Of a stretch of 64,000 nucleotides of DNA, positions 1 to 55,060 are shown one piece after another; the first letter of the stretch is position 1, and each line of letters opens with the position of its first letter. This DNA comes from Pempheris klunzingeri (taxonomy: Eukaryota > Chordata > Actinopteri > Acropomatiformes > Pempheridae). The notes below the pieces were generated by a model. That model did no database searches, was not told where the DNA came from, and worked only from the letters and a program-made list of their open reading frames with translations. Location of the stretch: assembly GCF_042242105.1 (NCBI RefSeq), contig NC_092014.1, positions 13,024,374 to 13,088,373 on the forward strand, read 5' to 3'. The position numbers and the translations under genes were made by a program.

Positions 1-662
1 GCAGCTTTGAAGATCTTCCAGTAAGCTACTAGCATGATAGCCATTGGCAAGTAAAAGGCTACCAAGGACGCCATGACAGCATAAATTCGATTGACCAAGA
101 ACACGCATACATCTTTAGGGAGCAGGCTGTCCACTCTAGCAACATGGAGATCTAGCATTATGGGGCCAAAGGAAATGAGCATGGGAACAGCCCAACATAC
201 AACAATAAGGAGAGCTACCCGATTGTGGGGCATCTTTAAGGAGTAAACTAGTGGGTTGCAGACAGCGTAGTAGCGGTCAAAGGCAATGCAGCTGAGATGG
301 AATATGGAGGCTGTGCAGAGCATGACATCTAGGCTGGAATGAAGCCGACAAAAAAGGACACCAAAGTACCAGCATCCTTCCACGGTACGAATCATACTAT
401 AAGGCATCACTACCAGGCCAACAAGGCAGTCAGCCACTGCTAGCGACATGACGAAGGAGTTCGTGGGTGACTGCAACTGCTTGAAGTAGGCAATGGACAA
501 GACCACCAGAAAGTTGCCCACTACTGTGCAGACAATGCCAACAGAGAGGAAAGCATATAAAAAAATGCGAGAGGCCTGGTTCCTCAATGTAAAACAGTAC
601 TTATGTTCAGTTTGAAGAGATGTGTTAACATCTCCAAGGAATCCCAAGCTGCCGTTGTCCAT
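1..662 (-). CDS. Trace-amine-associated receptor-like GPCR, N-terminal 220 residues (partial)
   Basis: This is a class A amine-type GPCR, open from an ATG at 662 to the window edge, covering transmembrane helices 1 to 5. The start has A at -3 and G at +4. Visible landmarks are N-glycan sequons at N3 and N13, N50 (1.50), D78 (2.50), the TM3 cysteine C105, the amine-binding D112 (3.32), DRY at 129-131, W157 (4.50), an ECL2 cysteine C186 and P206 (5.50). The run from residue 86 (MPYSMIRTVEGCWYFG) and the segment HLSCIAFDRYYAVC are typical of TAARs, which sense amines in olfactory neurons through Gs/Golf. The usual D of the TAAR 'VCDPL' motif is N136 here. The diagnostic TM7 motif lies outside the window, so a 5-HT4-like receptor is the main alternative. 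There is no intron in the visible part. Confidence 0.82.
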   Translation of the reverse strand, partial: MDNGSLGFLGDVNTSLQTEHKYCFTLRNQASRIFLYAFLSVGIVCTVVGNFLVVLSIAYFKQLQSPTNSFVMSLAVADCLVGLVVMPYSMIRTVEGCWYFGVLFCRLHSSLDVMLCTASIFHLSCIAFDRYYAVCNPLVYSLKMPHNRVALLIVVCWAVPMLISFGPIMLDLHVARVDSLLPKDVCVFLVNRIYAVMASLVAFYLPMAIMLVAYWKIFKA

Positions 663-3600
663 GGTCTAATCAAACCTGTCAAAACACACAGATACAGCTG
701 TAAGTAATGGTGGTTTTGGTCTGACCTTGCTGTAAGTGAGGCGTTTCAAAGCAATTTGCCCACACTCCTTTATGGTACATTAACAGTGAAAAAGTGGACA
801 AACCACCCAGAATTGTGTTTGTTTCAAACCCAATTGCTGCTCCATGGAAACTACTTATTAGATAATCTCTAAGCTGTAAACTTTAGCTCGATGTTCAAAT
901 CACAAAAGACTGTGGGCCCGAAAAGCCCCCGTTCTGGTGTCGTTGTCTTATCTAAAATCTCTTTGCTTGGTGTGGAGACTAAAACCAGATGTTCTTTTCA
1001 TCAACACAGATCTTTAAATAATGATGAGAATGATTACACGTGTTGTCTAAACCAAGAGAAAAAACACACTGATGTGTCACAGTGAGTAGCTTGAGCAGGC
1101 AGAGAATTCTCCAAGCAAGTTAACTGTCATCATGTTTGTTGGAAGTTGTCACCACAATCACATTTTCTTATAGAGATATTTAGGAATTTCAACCATGCAT
1201 TTGAACCATTACATTTATCACACAAATTCAGTAGAAATTTGTAAAAATATTAGTAATAGCTTAAATCATGTTTGCCTCTGGAAAGAATTGTGTATCTATC
1301 AAATTTTAATCAATTTCAATTGTCTATTGTCAAATGCCAAATGTCAATATCATGGCACTTTACAGTATTAAATAACACAGCAAAACACACATGACTATAA
1401 TAAACAGGATAATATTACATTTCCAGTGCCAGTTGTGTGAAGGGGAAACAGATGTTCCACCTGACTTGGAACAGATTTTAATGAACACCGCAGGGACCCT
1501 GCAGTGGTGATCGGAAGGTGATGCTGAGTGAAAATCTAGGTTTTTGTTTGTTTGTAGACTTGGTGAGACTAGACCAACAAACATCATCATCATGGCAGTA
1601 TATCAGTAAAATCAAGATAAAAAAAAGTAGATGCACTACTTTTAACTTAAGTGAGTAAAGTGCCCTTTACGCACGCACCATTGTTCCCTTTCATCCTTCT
1701 AATCTTTCGGTTTATGTTAGAAGCATTATGCCCGCCAATATCATAAATTTTTTCTTAATGTCAATATGGTGATTTACACTCCTAGTTTTGTACAATAATT
1801 TGTACAAAATCAGTGCAAAAGCTGTAGTTCAGTGTTTAAAATTTTTTAATGTTTGTCATAATTTTCTATATGCCTGGCACTATAAATGCCTTGTTCAAAG
1901 ATAATAGTCAGTCTATTAGCTTTGTCATGATAGCTAGATAGAACTACATGATGAGCCAAGTAGTTTAGTGTTTTCATTTAGAAGATATAATAACTGCAAC
2001 TCTAAAAAGCCAAATTTAAATAGTCACAAATTCAGTAGGATTTTGTCTCTTTCCATCTGATTCTCCCAAGAGCAAGAGTACCTATGAAGCTCTAAAAATA
2101 AGCTAATTTATAAATGTTAGCATTTCAAACCAGGTCTTCTGAATTCATTTTAAAACAAAGCTCTATTTATTGTACTAGTTCACATTAGGTTCCACCAGAA
2201 AACTCTGTAAACAATGACACTCACCTGTGAAGAAGAGAGATGATCATCTGTCCTCATGTCTGTATCACACTGCAGGTCTGTCAACCTTGGTTTTACACAC
2301 AAGACAAGAGGGATGGGAGGGCTGGGAAGTGGGCTGTAATGAACACATGCTACAATAATCACAGTAACAAAATACAGTGTGCTGCCAACTCCCCTGCCAA
2401 CTCAATTCAAATGACTGTAGAGAGAGTAACCAGGACACTTACATTTTCAAATTTTCTGATGACACCTCTATTCTTTATGTGGTATGTTCAATAAGAGCAA
2501 ACCAGTATCTGTATCGCTGTCCCTTTAAAATATTTACATTTGTTCAGAAGTATGTTAAAAAGACAGGAAATTATATTTGATATCACATTGACAGCACACA
2601 TTAACCATATAATTAAATCAAGTTTATGTTCCCTTTAGGATGATATGTAATAATAACTTTGCCAGGCATGAGCAGTTTGTAATCTGTCTAACTCTGATCC
2701 TTTACATGTAGTAAAGACTAGCTCTTTATAAAGAATGAACTTTGCTAGGAGCTTCATCACATCACCCTATACAGCATAATTTTCCCTACACACTTTACAA
2801 GGATACAATTTCCCTCTCTACATACCCCTAAAACAGCTCTCATCATCCCTTTCATCTGTTTCAGTGTGCAGTGGAGCACAGCCAATCCTGCCAAGCTTGA
2901 ATACCTTGGGCCTCAGCCAGCGACAGACGTATCTCAAGTGTGGCGGATGTGTTCTAATTAAACATAGGGGGATTTTTTAATGAAGGGTGCAATAAAAGGC
3001 CCATTGGCTCCATAACTAGTGTTTTTTCAGACCAGTCATTCATATGTGTAATGCAAGTGTGCCTTACAGACAGCGCAGACTGGCTGCACACCTGTTCTTT
3101 TGTTTCTGAGAGAGGAGTGGGCAGAGGTTGATTCCTGGGATTTATTGCATTTACAAAGGGGTAAATAAAGTGACCTATCTAACGTGATTACACATTTCAT
3201 TATCAACAGTGTAATTCTGACTAATGGTAATAATAATAATAGCTCTAAATAGTCTTTCAAAATGTATGTCTTTAACTTGACTATTTAAGTTTAGTCATTT
3301 AAGTTTATGATAATTATTATCATATCAAGTGCTTAGGTTCATATTGATGAGATGATATAAAGTAAGAGCAGAGGTATTACAGAGGAATTAGGAATTGGAA
3401 ACAAATGACCCAATCATCTACTTAGTTGTACTCCTCAATTCTTCATCACTAACGGTGTGGATAATGACTCTGGAGTGTATGTTTAATTTTTTTTTTTTCA
3501 ATGATAGAGGCGGTTGTATTCGTAAATCCCAAATTCCCAAATTTGTTATTCAATCTGAACACAATAAATACTCTACCTTTAGCCCCTGATTTGGCTAAAG

Positions 3601-4202
3601 AAAAACCCCACAGAGGTCGGATCCATCTTTGAGGAACATTTCATTAAAGGAAAGATAATTAATTGATTAATATAATTTATTTCCTTTAACCCTGATTAAC
3701 ATTAATCAGTGAATTACTATAATTGTTATGGCCATTAAGATGGTCTATAGAGTCCATGTGTCCAGGACAAGAAGTATAAGAGAATATGTGAGAATAAACA
3801 TTTGCACACATGTAATATCAGATTTCTGATTTTCAGTGCCAATGTGGGGAAGAAAGAAAAAAAAAAGAAAGAAATCCCATATAGAATTATTTTGCCTTTC
3901 TCTCTATTGTTTTTTCTTACTATTTCTGTTATTTTTCAATGAAAATTGTTCTCTCTGGCTATTCTTTTAATCAAAACTAAGTCATGGCCATGGCCAGGGG
4001 TGATGTGTGGGCTGTGTGACCTTGACTAGCGTAACAGAGCACACAAAACCGTAAATAAAACATTTTAGAAAGCTACACGCACACACAGAAAACACACAAA
4101 CACACACAGGTTTGGATGATCCCTGGGGCAATACAGCCCTCTTCTGGTGTGTCATTGCTATTGCATGTATGTGAGGAGAACATGGCAAGTTACTGTCAAT
4201 AA
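663..4202. other. Intergenic region upstream of the TAAR-like gene; no gene seen
   Basis: AT-rich non-coding DNA. The short open frames here have no recognisable similarity and no supporting splice signals. An A/G-rich run lies near 3850-3876. The TAAR promoter must lie somewhere just above 662, but no confident core element can be named. Confidence 0.6.
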
Positions 4203-4291
4203 CAGGAGTGTCCAAACTTTTTTCCCTGAGGGCCACATACAGAAAAACATACAAATGGCTGGGCCACTCACTAGAAGTGAGCTATATTGCT

Positions 4292-4346
4292 AACTTTAAT
4301 CCACTAGAGGTGATGTATATCGCCTCACCTCTAGTGGATTAAAGTT
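4292..4346. repeat. Perfect 22-bp inverted repeat with 11-nt loop
   Basis: The arms 4292-4313 and 4325-4346 are exact reverse complements, starting AACTTTAATCCACTAG. The spacer is 11 nt. It lies inside the hAT element near its left end. It may be a subterminal palindrome of the element or a nested insertion. Confidence 0.85.
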
Positions 4347-4429
4347 GGCAAAATCAATCAAATGTAGGCAGATTCTGCTTGATAACTGAATATGATTCAA
4401 GAAAAAAACAGCCTTTCCAATAGTGGCCT

Positions 4430-4910
4430 TTCATTTATTAGTTGTGGTACAAGCTGGTCTTTGCCTTGTAGGCTCTTGTTCAGTGTGTTAAGGTGATCAG
4501 TGAGATCCACTAAAAATGCCAACCATCAGCATCAGCATCAGAGAGGGAAGCTTGAAATAGTCTGTGCTTGAGCCCTGGTGCTCGAATTAACAGCCTTACC
4601 TCCACTTTCTTGCCCCTCAGCGGACACCGTAGAGGCCATTCCTTTGCGTTCGCCTGTCCCAGCTGGAGCCCCATCCGTCGTACCTCCACACAGCTCGTCC
4701 GACTTAAGTCCCATCATGCCAACTGCATCTGGCACAGCTTCAAAAACATCCTCACCCGTCGTGGTGCTCTTTAGACTGCCTGCTAACATCAAGCAGCTCC
4801 TCCGTAATGCAAAAGTGATCGTCATTAGTTATTAGCTGTGCTCTCATCGCACACCGCGTCTGAAACTTTCTACACTCACTTGCTCTCTTACGTTTCCTTA
4901 ATTCTGCCAT
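4430..4910 (-). pseudogene. hAT transposase remnant (GTF2IRD2/ZBED-like type), internally deleted
   Basis: Three minus-strand fragments resemble the hAT transposases related to GTF2IRD2 and ZBED5. The first begins with an ATG at 4910 (basic N-terminus MAELRKRKRA) and reaches a stop after the segment ITEELLDVSRQSKE. A second, in another frame (about 4560-4800), reads TTTGEDVFEAV, then MGLKSDELCGGTTDGAP and GERKGMASTV. This resembles the catalytic-core region around the conserved 'TDGAP'. A third (about 4436-4520) reads HLNTLNKSLQGKDQL. Frame breaks and missing blocks show it is dead. Assignment is by eye. Confidence 0.7.
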
Positions 4911-5106
4911 TTTGGGTCACCTGTAGCAAATTTCTTCTTCGATTACTCATTTTATAGAGAAGCTGCCTCGTTCAAGACAGTTACTCCACCTAGTGGTGAG
5001 ACTAAGAAGTACAATACAGTCCAGCGCAAGTTCCATGTGTGGGCCGTATTACAATACATTTTTAGAATTTCCTGCGGGCCGTAGTTTGGACACCCCTGGT
5101 CAATAA

Positions 5107-6244
5107 CAACCACTGGATTATGCATTCATGATTTAGAATATAATAGTATTGTGTGTGCACTTATTGGGGATACCACCTACCACTTCCACCCTAATTCACA
5201 GCCATGAAAGCATTTTAAAATGCACGTGCTAAAAAAAAAACTAATTGTAAAGACTTGTTCCTGCCTAATGTTATGTAAAAGAAAATGTAACAGTAATCTG
5301 ATATATCTCATAAACTCTACCTTTTGAAACTCATCTTTCATCTTTCATGCATTATTAGTATATACTATATGTGGCCCAAGAATGATTTTAGGGTGCTCTT
5401 ATTAGTAGCTAGCAATTGTCTCCATTTCAAACCATTTCTTAACTACGCTGATGACTGTGTGAAGACACCATAACCAAAGACAAAAATCTTACTCTTGTTT
5501 TAAAGTAAAAGATCAGTTCAAAATTCACTACACAGTCAACAACTTAGCTGTTTTTTTTTTCACAATTCAGCCTGCTAGACTAGATGCTTTGGATCCACTG
5601 TCTACTACCAAATTATTTGTGTGACTGTGTGCAGTATTAAACTGGTTCTCGCTCTCTGTATCTCATACATACGGTCACTCTTTCAAATAATACACACCTG
5701 ATATTGCTGCAGCAGGCCAAGCAGTGGCAAGACAGTTACCATGTCCATATGTGGAAAGGACTAAAATCAAATGCTTACTGCACGTTCAATGCTTTTACCT
5801 CATTGTGTGAGCTTTAAGATGGTGAGGAGAGTCTCTCTATGTCTTATATGCAATAGTTCATCTCATATACTATGAGAAATAAGAACAGTAAAGACCTTTA
5901 TTTGCTGACTGTATATGGACTGCGATAGTCAACGATAGAGTAAATTGTGAACAGTTACTCTATCCCAATGTTGGCAGTGATGCTCAAGACAAGATAGAAT
6001 CGCACATGACATAAATCAAACAGCGGGGTCTTCTTGTTGACAGTTAAAGATACAGAAGTTACTTTTACATGGTTCATTTCCTGTCAGTCCTCATATAACT
6101 GATATATAACGTATCCATGACAGCAGTACTTCTAAATTTTTAAAAATGCAATTCTTGTCGTGGAAAAAGAGGAATCTGAAGAGTCATTTCAAATGCAGCA
6201 TTATAATACTACAGTACTATAGTACTTTGATTAACAATGTACCA
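5107..6244. other. Non-coding stretch downstream of the mucin gene; no gene seen
   Basis: AT-rich sequence between the hAT element and the putative mucin polyadenylation signal. No exon, RNA gene or clear repeat could be supported. Confidence 0.5.
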
Positions 6245-6250
6245 TTTATT
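6245..6250 (-). terminator. Possible polyadenylation signal of the mucin gene
   Basis: TTTATT on the plus strand is AATAAA on the coding strand. It lies about 640 nt after the mucin stop codon and is the first canonical hexamer I found after it. It is placed by motif only; transcript 3' ends would decide. Confidence 0.3.
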
Positions 6251-6890
6251 AGTCATTTTCTCAAAAACATACAGGAATTATGAGTATTCTATTCAAACTG
6301 TTTGATATTTCTTTCTGCCATGTTCTTGACACACTATCCATTTGATAATGGATGAATCTATAAAACCCAACATAATGATTAATAGCACTGTACTTGAATG
6401 TTCAACAGCAAAATCTTTGTGTTGTTAAGGTATGCTACCTAAAACTGCATGTTTACTGTCGTCATGGTTAAATATGTTTAAACATTAATGGTTGATCTCA
6501 GACATCACATGGCACACCCTTAACTTACAATACATAAACTGCACACTTCTTCCTTCATTAGTACTGGACAGTGGCATTAGATGTAACTTATGTCCTGCTG
6601 AATCATAAAATGCCTGTATTTGGAAATAAATATTTAGTAAATGCCACATGAAAAATAGCATATATAGCAATAGCAAAGAAGCATTTTCAAAACACACTTA
6701 ATGATTAGTTTTTTTTAAATAAAATGGAATCGAAACATAAGTGATTGTAACATCAAATTTTGAAAATACTGAGAAACACACAGAGCACGTCTTTTTACCA
6801 TGTATTGGTAAATTTCATAATGCGCACTTGTTGTGTCATTGATAGCATAGTAAATCAATTGGCTAGATAGTCAGTCTATCTGTTTGCCAG

Positions 6891-49138
<42,248 letters not shown>

Positions 49139-49156
49139 CCTCCCTGGGTCTGGTTC

Positions 49157-50510
49157 CTGTGAAATATTAAGAACTCATTATAAAAACATTTTGAACACAT
49201 TTGTCCTCATTTATATCTAAGAGTGTGAAACATATTAAGATCATCTTTCAGTATAAAACAAATCAACGTACCACAAACTACAGCCTCCAAAATACAAAAC
49301 CTTTCTATAACACTTTCAGTAACAGAAAAAGACCATTACAACATTTATGAAGATTGGGTTAATTACAGGGCTGTTGTATCACGGTGCATTATTTTAAGGT
49401 AAATGTACCAAATAAACTGGCAACTAAGTCTATAGTTCCTCAAATGCAATGGCAGAACAAGAGTGATTTTGGCTGAATGACTGGTTTGCTTAAAAGAGAT
49501 TTATTGCACTCTTACACATTCTGAGTGTGAGACATGCTAAATCAGGTATGTCAGCATTCTGGAGAGACTGGTTTGGGAAAGTTTGTCATATCTGATAAAG
49601 TAGTGTCACAGTATGGGAGTGGTTCTGCTGCAGCCACAGGTGCATCCTCCACCCGCAGTTCAGAATTTGTATATTATGGTTCATTCCAATTTCTCCATTA
49701 ATAAAGACCGGTTTAGAAGGCATTATCTTCTACTGTTTTTTTGTGAATTTAATTAAACTGGTAGTCATTTCAATATTTCATGTATAAAACATGGAATTTA
49801 TCAAATGCACTTTAAGTAATATTCTGATAGTAATTCTTAGACTGTTTTTTGTCAAAGCTAGACTCCATTAAAAAGAACAGTGTTGCTTTTACAGGCATCA
49901 CTTAATATGCATATGAAAACTACATTAATAGCAAAGCCAGTACAAACAAATATTCAACACTTTTTGTACAAGCCGAAAGCAGAAAGAAAAGTCTGTTAGG
50001 TGTCCGTCAAACACCTGATTTATGATACCATGCTGATTATCAGCTCAGTAGAGACTGACAATGCAAAGTATTAAGACAACTTTTGAAAGAAATTATTTTG
50101 TCCCAATTGGATTGTGATTTGGCCACCACAGGACACATTTTATTGTTATCTGATAGAGATGCATGTCAGAGAGAAAAATACATGAATACTTTAGACTCCC
50201 AAAACCTCCTGTCGCAGTATTGATCTCAGTGGATCAACTTTTGATCAGCCTTTTAGGATTCATGGGTATTGATTATGAACAGAATTTGTATATTTGAAGT
50301 AATTTGTAAAAGAATACATATTCTTTGCGTCCATTTAACACAGGCATTAAAGTGCTCATAGAGCATCCACACCCTGACAGGCCAAGCATTAGAATCCATC
50401 AATCTATACTATATGTTTAACGGTTAAAGGCTTCAGATTAATGTACATTGGTGTCATTAATGTATTGTTCATATGGATCCTTTTAATTTAACAAGAAGTG
50501 GGATAATTTA
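49157..50510. other. Region upstream of the mucin start; no gene seen
   Basis: AT-rich. It must hold the mucin promoter or a 5' UTR exon, but I can point to no confident element. Confidence 0.45.
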
Positions 50511-50743
50511 GAGCTAAAACAATAGTCGATTAATTGATTAATAGCTATACAGAAAATTAATCGGCAAGTATTTCGAAAATTAGTTATTGGCTTATTTACT
50601 TTTCAAGTAAAAACGTCAAAAAAAGACATTTGGAGATGTCAGCTTGTGTTCTGAGAAACTGAGATAGACATGTCATAGATCAAACGAATAATTGATTGAA
50701 GTCAGATTAATTGATAATGAAAATAATTGTTAGTTGCAGTCCT
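50511..50743. mobile_element. MITE-like dispersed repeat
   Basis: The termini resemble the common teleost repeat with GCTGCAACTAACAATTATTT at one end (reverse of about 50743) and GATTAATTGATTAATAG-type sequence at the other. It is a degenerate copy. Confidence 0.45.
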
Positions 50744-53700
50744 CGTATATTGGCATAATGGAAATCAAATCTGTGTCTGAGCAAATACCTCAAAAGTCAA
50801 TAACAATTGGCAGCTTTGAACAATCACATCTATGAAAGGAAATAGATGTGCAGAAATAGATTCCAAAGTTATGATTATAATTCCTTTGATAGCTCTCCCC
50901 TGAGCTCAATTAGAAACCAAAATCACACAATTTACAGTCACAAAAAGTGGTAGGCTACAGAAAACAACCAATTCAAATGTAGTATGTATGTCTCTATGTA
51001 CCAAACATCGAAAAAAAGAAAAGAAAATATATCTACATGTATATCAACATGGTCACAGGAATGCATATATATATATATATATATTTGCTTTCTTACCCAA
51101 GTGGAGTCCCAAGTCCAAGTGTGTAACGATATATTCACAATTTCTTTTCAATTAATGATGCAGCACAGTATGAAGGCATCAGACACTTTACCTTCCTAAG
51201 TCAAGCAGTTGAAGAGGAGACTTGCCAGTTGGTAAGGTTTTTGTGTGAGAGAATAGAAATGCCTGCTTTTTCAAACATCTAGCATAACCTGCAGGACTTG
51301 TTCTGCTTTGTGTTCATTTCCATTTAAATGAGATAAAGGAGGGCTCAAGGCACAAAGTGAGAAGAGCATTCAGACATGTTAGTAACAATGCAGTGTGAGT
51401 AATGAAAGCATCATTGCTATTTCATTTCATTTCATTAGTTGTTACAATATAGTCTGAATCTCTGATGCTAAAACTCAGAGAGCAGAGAAGAATGCTTCAA
51501 AGTTGATTAATTTGAATTCATTTGAAAATTACTTTTGATAAATCTGTATAACTAATGTGGATCACAAGCATGTTGACACTGAGTGGCACAGCCTATCAAC
51601 TGTTTCATCCAAAAGCAAAAGTTCAGTAAGACCTCGTTCATTTACGCTCAAATGCATCTATCACTCTCTCTGAGCAGCGTCTCTCAGCTGTTTAAATGTG
51701 TTTTTTCCTTATTTTGTCCTAGTTATCCTAGTTTAGCCTGTATACTCCATAAACATACAAATGACATGCCTCCTTCAATTAATCCAGCCCTTAAATCAGT
51801 GTGCTCTTTATTGAATAACGATCAAGTAGTCTGATGTTTCTCATTGCACAGCCAGACTGAGAGCATCAAGTCTTTCATTTTGTACAGACAGCTGCAACAG
51901 GCCTCATAATCAGGTATTAAACATAATCTCTTTTACACATACCATGGTTTCCTGTATGCAGTTCTTCCACCATTTAGGTATGTAAAATCCTCAGCACAAG
52001 AAATACATAAATCAAAATATTAAAATGTACTCAATCATTACAGTCTAGGTGCAGGACTGCTATCCATGTGACTCAAACACAGAATCTACACGCACAATGG
52101 CAAAACTACATAAACACAGCTAATTTTAGACACAAGTTGCCATAGTGCATTAGCTGTTAAGGAATGACAGTAAGGTTTCAACACAGTACCATACCTGACA
52201 AGACGTAAAAGATGACGAAGAAGCAACGGGAGAAACGATATACGAATAAGTAACAATTACACTGTTAACACACTTAACGCCATACTTAGTGACAGAAACT
52301 ACGCAGTGGTGACCCCAGACATTTTTCATAGGAGTGGCCAGATGGGGCAGCTGATATATGTAGATAGACAAATTCAGTTCAGCTCAGCTCTTTACTAAAC
52401 CAGAAGAGGCAATTCTTTGTGCAGGGCAGCAACACAAGTGTACAACATGAAATTCGAACAAAATAAAGACAATGGAAGACATTAAAATTGCTGCATGAAG
52501 TGTGTATGGTAAAAGGTGATTCCTGAATATAGACTTATTGGTGGCTAGCTTGCCAGATGGGACAACACAACATGCAAATACGACAACAGCTTGGAGTTAC
52601 TGGAGGAAATGAATGGAGCTTCTTTATAATCATACTCTTCATGTAAAAAAGGAAATACCACCATTTACCTTGGTCTGAAGGCATGCAGCCAATCTAAAGA
52701 AAAAAGAAAAGCAGTAAACATACAATAAACTGGCCTGCCAGCTAGCCACCAGCCACTATTCACTACAAAACTATGCCAGTGAGTGCAGGTTATGGTGATC
52801 ATTCATATTCTGTGTGCTGCACCAACATCACTGTAAAAGAGTATTAGTTGTAAGAATTTCTGGTAGGAGTAGCCACTGTGTCCATGTGTTAAAAGCTATG
52901 AATTTCAGTGCATCATTTGTGGCTATGAAGAAACTTTATCCGATTCTCTTTTGTCATTCAGGTCTTCTCCTGCATGTCTCCTCATGCACAAGGTATGTCC
53001 TTAAGAACACACCTTGTGCAGACCATGAAAAGTGTTTTGATAGAAAGTGTTTTTGACCTCATGAATGTATTTATGTGTTTTAGAGCGGGTACAGTGAATG
53101 CTAAGTGACTGTAATGTTAACATGCTTTGGAGTTGTGTACAATGGAGGTATATTACCTCATGATTGTATGATAAGTTGAAACTACTGCAAGCTAAATTGC
53201 AGGAGAATTATGGGTTATTTTTCACATTTTACAGACTTGAGCTTCAAAGTTCATTTTTGACCTTTAGATTTTCTAACCACCTTTTTCTGGAGCTTACAAC
53301 CAAATCTCACAATCTCTATCAAAGGCAGAGATTGCTTAGTCGCCACTGAGATGTGTGAGTTGAATAAAAAGGAAGTATTAAACAAACAAATTACTACTGC
53401 AAGTTGACCTTGAGTTTGTCAAATTTACGTAAGTGATCTATCCAGTTTGAGGCCCTACATGACCAATAGCCTTGGACCACTACACAGCCTGATTGCAAAT
53501 TAAAGTAACATTACACTTACCATTGGATGATTTGTTTGGACATCCTGAACTGCTAAAACACAGTGGAACTATTTCTGGAGTGAATGTACTGATGTGGTTA
53601 CCTTAGCATAAATTTTGAGCTGAGGGTAAGTGAACTTAAGTGAACTATTTCTCTATTTCTCAGGAAAGTATTTCTAGAGAAGAACACAAAGTTATTTCCC

Positions 53701-54254
53701 ATACAGAAGTCCCTTTGCCTCTTGTATTACAAGGAAATGTCACCAGTTTTCCTATTTTCCTTGTTGTTTGATGTTGCCTTTAGAACTGTATTCTTATTCT
53801 CAAAATATTCCTTACAAATGGAGAGTTTGGATATTGTAAAACACCTGCTGAAAAGTCCCTTTTCAGACACTGTTCTGTGTCTGAAATGAGATGCACTGAA
53901 TATTAAAGGGCAACAGATCATGAGACATGGGTGGGGACTGACTGAGAACAGAAAGAGAAAAGTACCGTGATGGGAAGATGCGTCATGTGTCAACATTTAC
54001 AGCAGAATTCAACTTGTTTGTGTTGGAGTAGGTGAAGTAGAAAGCAGTTCTTGATTGACAAGTAGACCTGATCCAACTTGGCACAGTGCAGTTCCAAGTT
54101 TCTGTTGTCTCTTTGTCACAGACACATAATGGACCAGATCACTGGAGAGAACACATACTGTTCAAAGGATTTATGCCAATATGCTTTTAAATGACAAACA
54201 TGTGCTCTCTTTTTGTGCAGTGAAACAAGGTATGCAAAGTATTTGATTTAAATA
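50744..54254. other. Intergenic stretch; no gene seen
   Basis: It contains a (TA)n run at 51065-51084. Short open frames lack splice support or recognisable domains. Confidence 0.5.
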
Positions 54255-55060
54255 CACTCACCGGTAAATTTATTAAATACACCTTTCTACCACTGAGTTG
54301 ACATAGATTCAACAAAATGCTGGAAACATTCTTCTGAGGTTTTTGGTCCATATTAGCATGATGGCATCACACAGCCGCTGATGCATGTCTATGGTTCCAC
54401 CACATTCTAAAGGTGCTCTAAAGGTGCGCGTTATCCTGCTGGAAATAGCCAGTAGAGAATGGTTACATCGTGGTCATAAAGGGATGGACATGGTCAGAAA
54501 CAATGCTCAGGTAGGCTGTAGCGTTTAATCTATTTGTACGAAGGGGTCAAAGTGTGCCAAGACTGTAACCACCACACCTTTACACTACCACTGGCCCAAA
54601 CCACTGATACAAGACAGGATAGATGCGTGCTGTCATTTTCTTTACAGCAAATTCTGACGCTACCATCTAAATGTTGCAGCAGAAATCGAGACTCATTAGA
54701 CCAGGCAACTTTTTTCCAATCTTTTATTGTCCAGTTGTGGTGAGCACATGCTAATTGTAGCCTCACTTTCTTGTTCTTAGCTGACAGGAGTAGCACCCGC
54801 TGTTGTCTACTGCTGCTGAAGCCCATCTGCTCTGTATCAAAGAGGCATTTTCACCCAGAGAGCTACCGTTCCCTGAATATTTTCTCTTTTTCAAACCGCT
54901 CTCTGTAAACCCCAGAGATGGTTGTGCATGAAAATCCCAGTAGATCACCACTTTCTGTAATATTCAAACCAGCCTGTCTGACACCAACAACCAAGCCACG
55001 TTCAAACTCACTTAAATCACCTTTCTTCCCCAATCGTATGCTTGATTTGAACTTCAGCAG
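54255..55060 (-). mobile_element. Truncated Tc1/mariner-type transposon with broken DD34E transposase
   Basis: The terminal motif CACTCACCGGTAAATTTATT begins at 54255, after a TA. On the minus strand the N-terminal part (about 54870-55045) reads GKKGDLSEFERGLVVGVRQA, then TESGDLLGFSCTTISGVYRE. The central part (54530-54826) reads HHNWTIKDWKKVAWSNESRF. Sequence between and after these parts is missing and the opposite terminal repeat is absent, so the copy is dead. Confidence 0.8.

Larger units (their letters stand above)
4203..5098. mobile_element. Complete hAT-type DNA transposon copy, internally deleted (896 bp)
   Basis: The left end begins CAGGAGTGTCCAAACT. The right end, read in reverse, begins CAGGGGTGTCCAAACT, so the termini are inverted repeats. 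Both sides are flanked by the same 8 bp, GTCAATAA (4195-4202 and 5099-5106), the target-site duplication expected of hAT elements. Inside are fragments of a hAT transposase on the minus strand and a perfect hairpin. The length is far below that of an autonomous element, so this is a deletion derivative. Confidence 0.85.

Noticed and set aside
4568..4835. Overlapping plus-strand frames of 68 and 85 residues
   Set aside because: Antisense to the hAT transposase remnant.
6485..6697. Minus-strand frame with an acceptor-like AG and GTAAGT, considered as a mucin cytosolic-tail exon
   Set aside because: It lies beyond the stop of the phase-matched terminal exon at 6891, so it falls in the 3' UTR or beyond.
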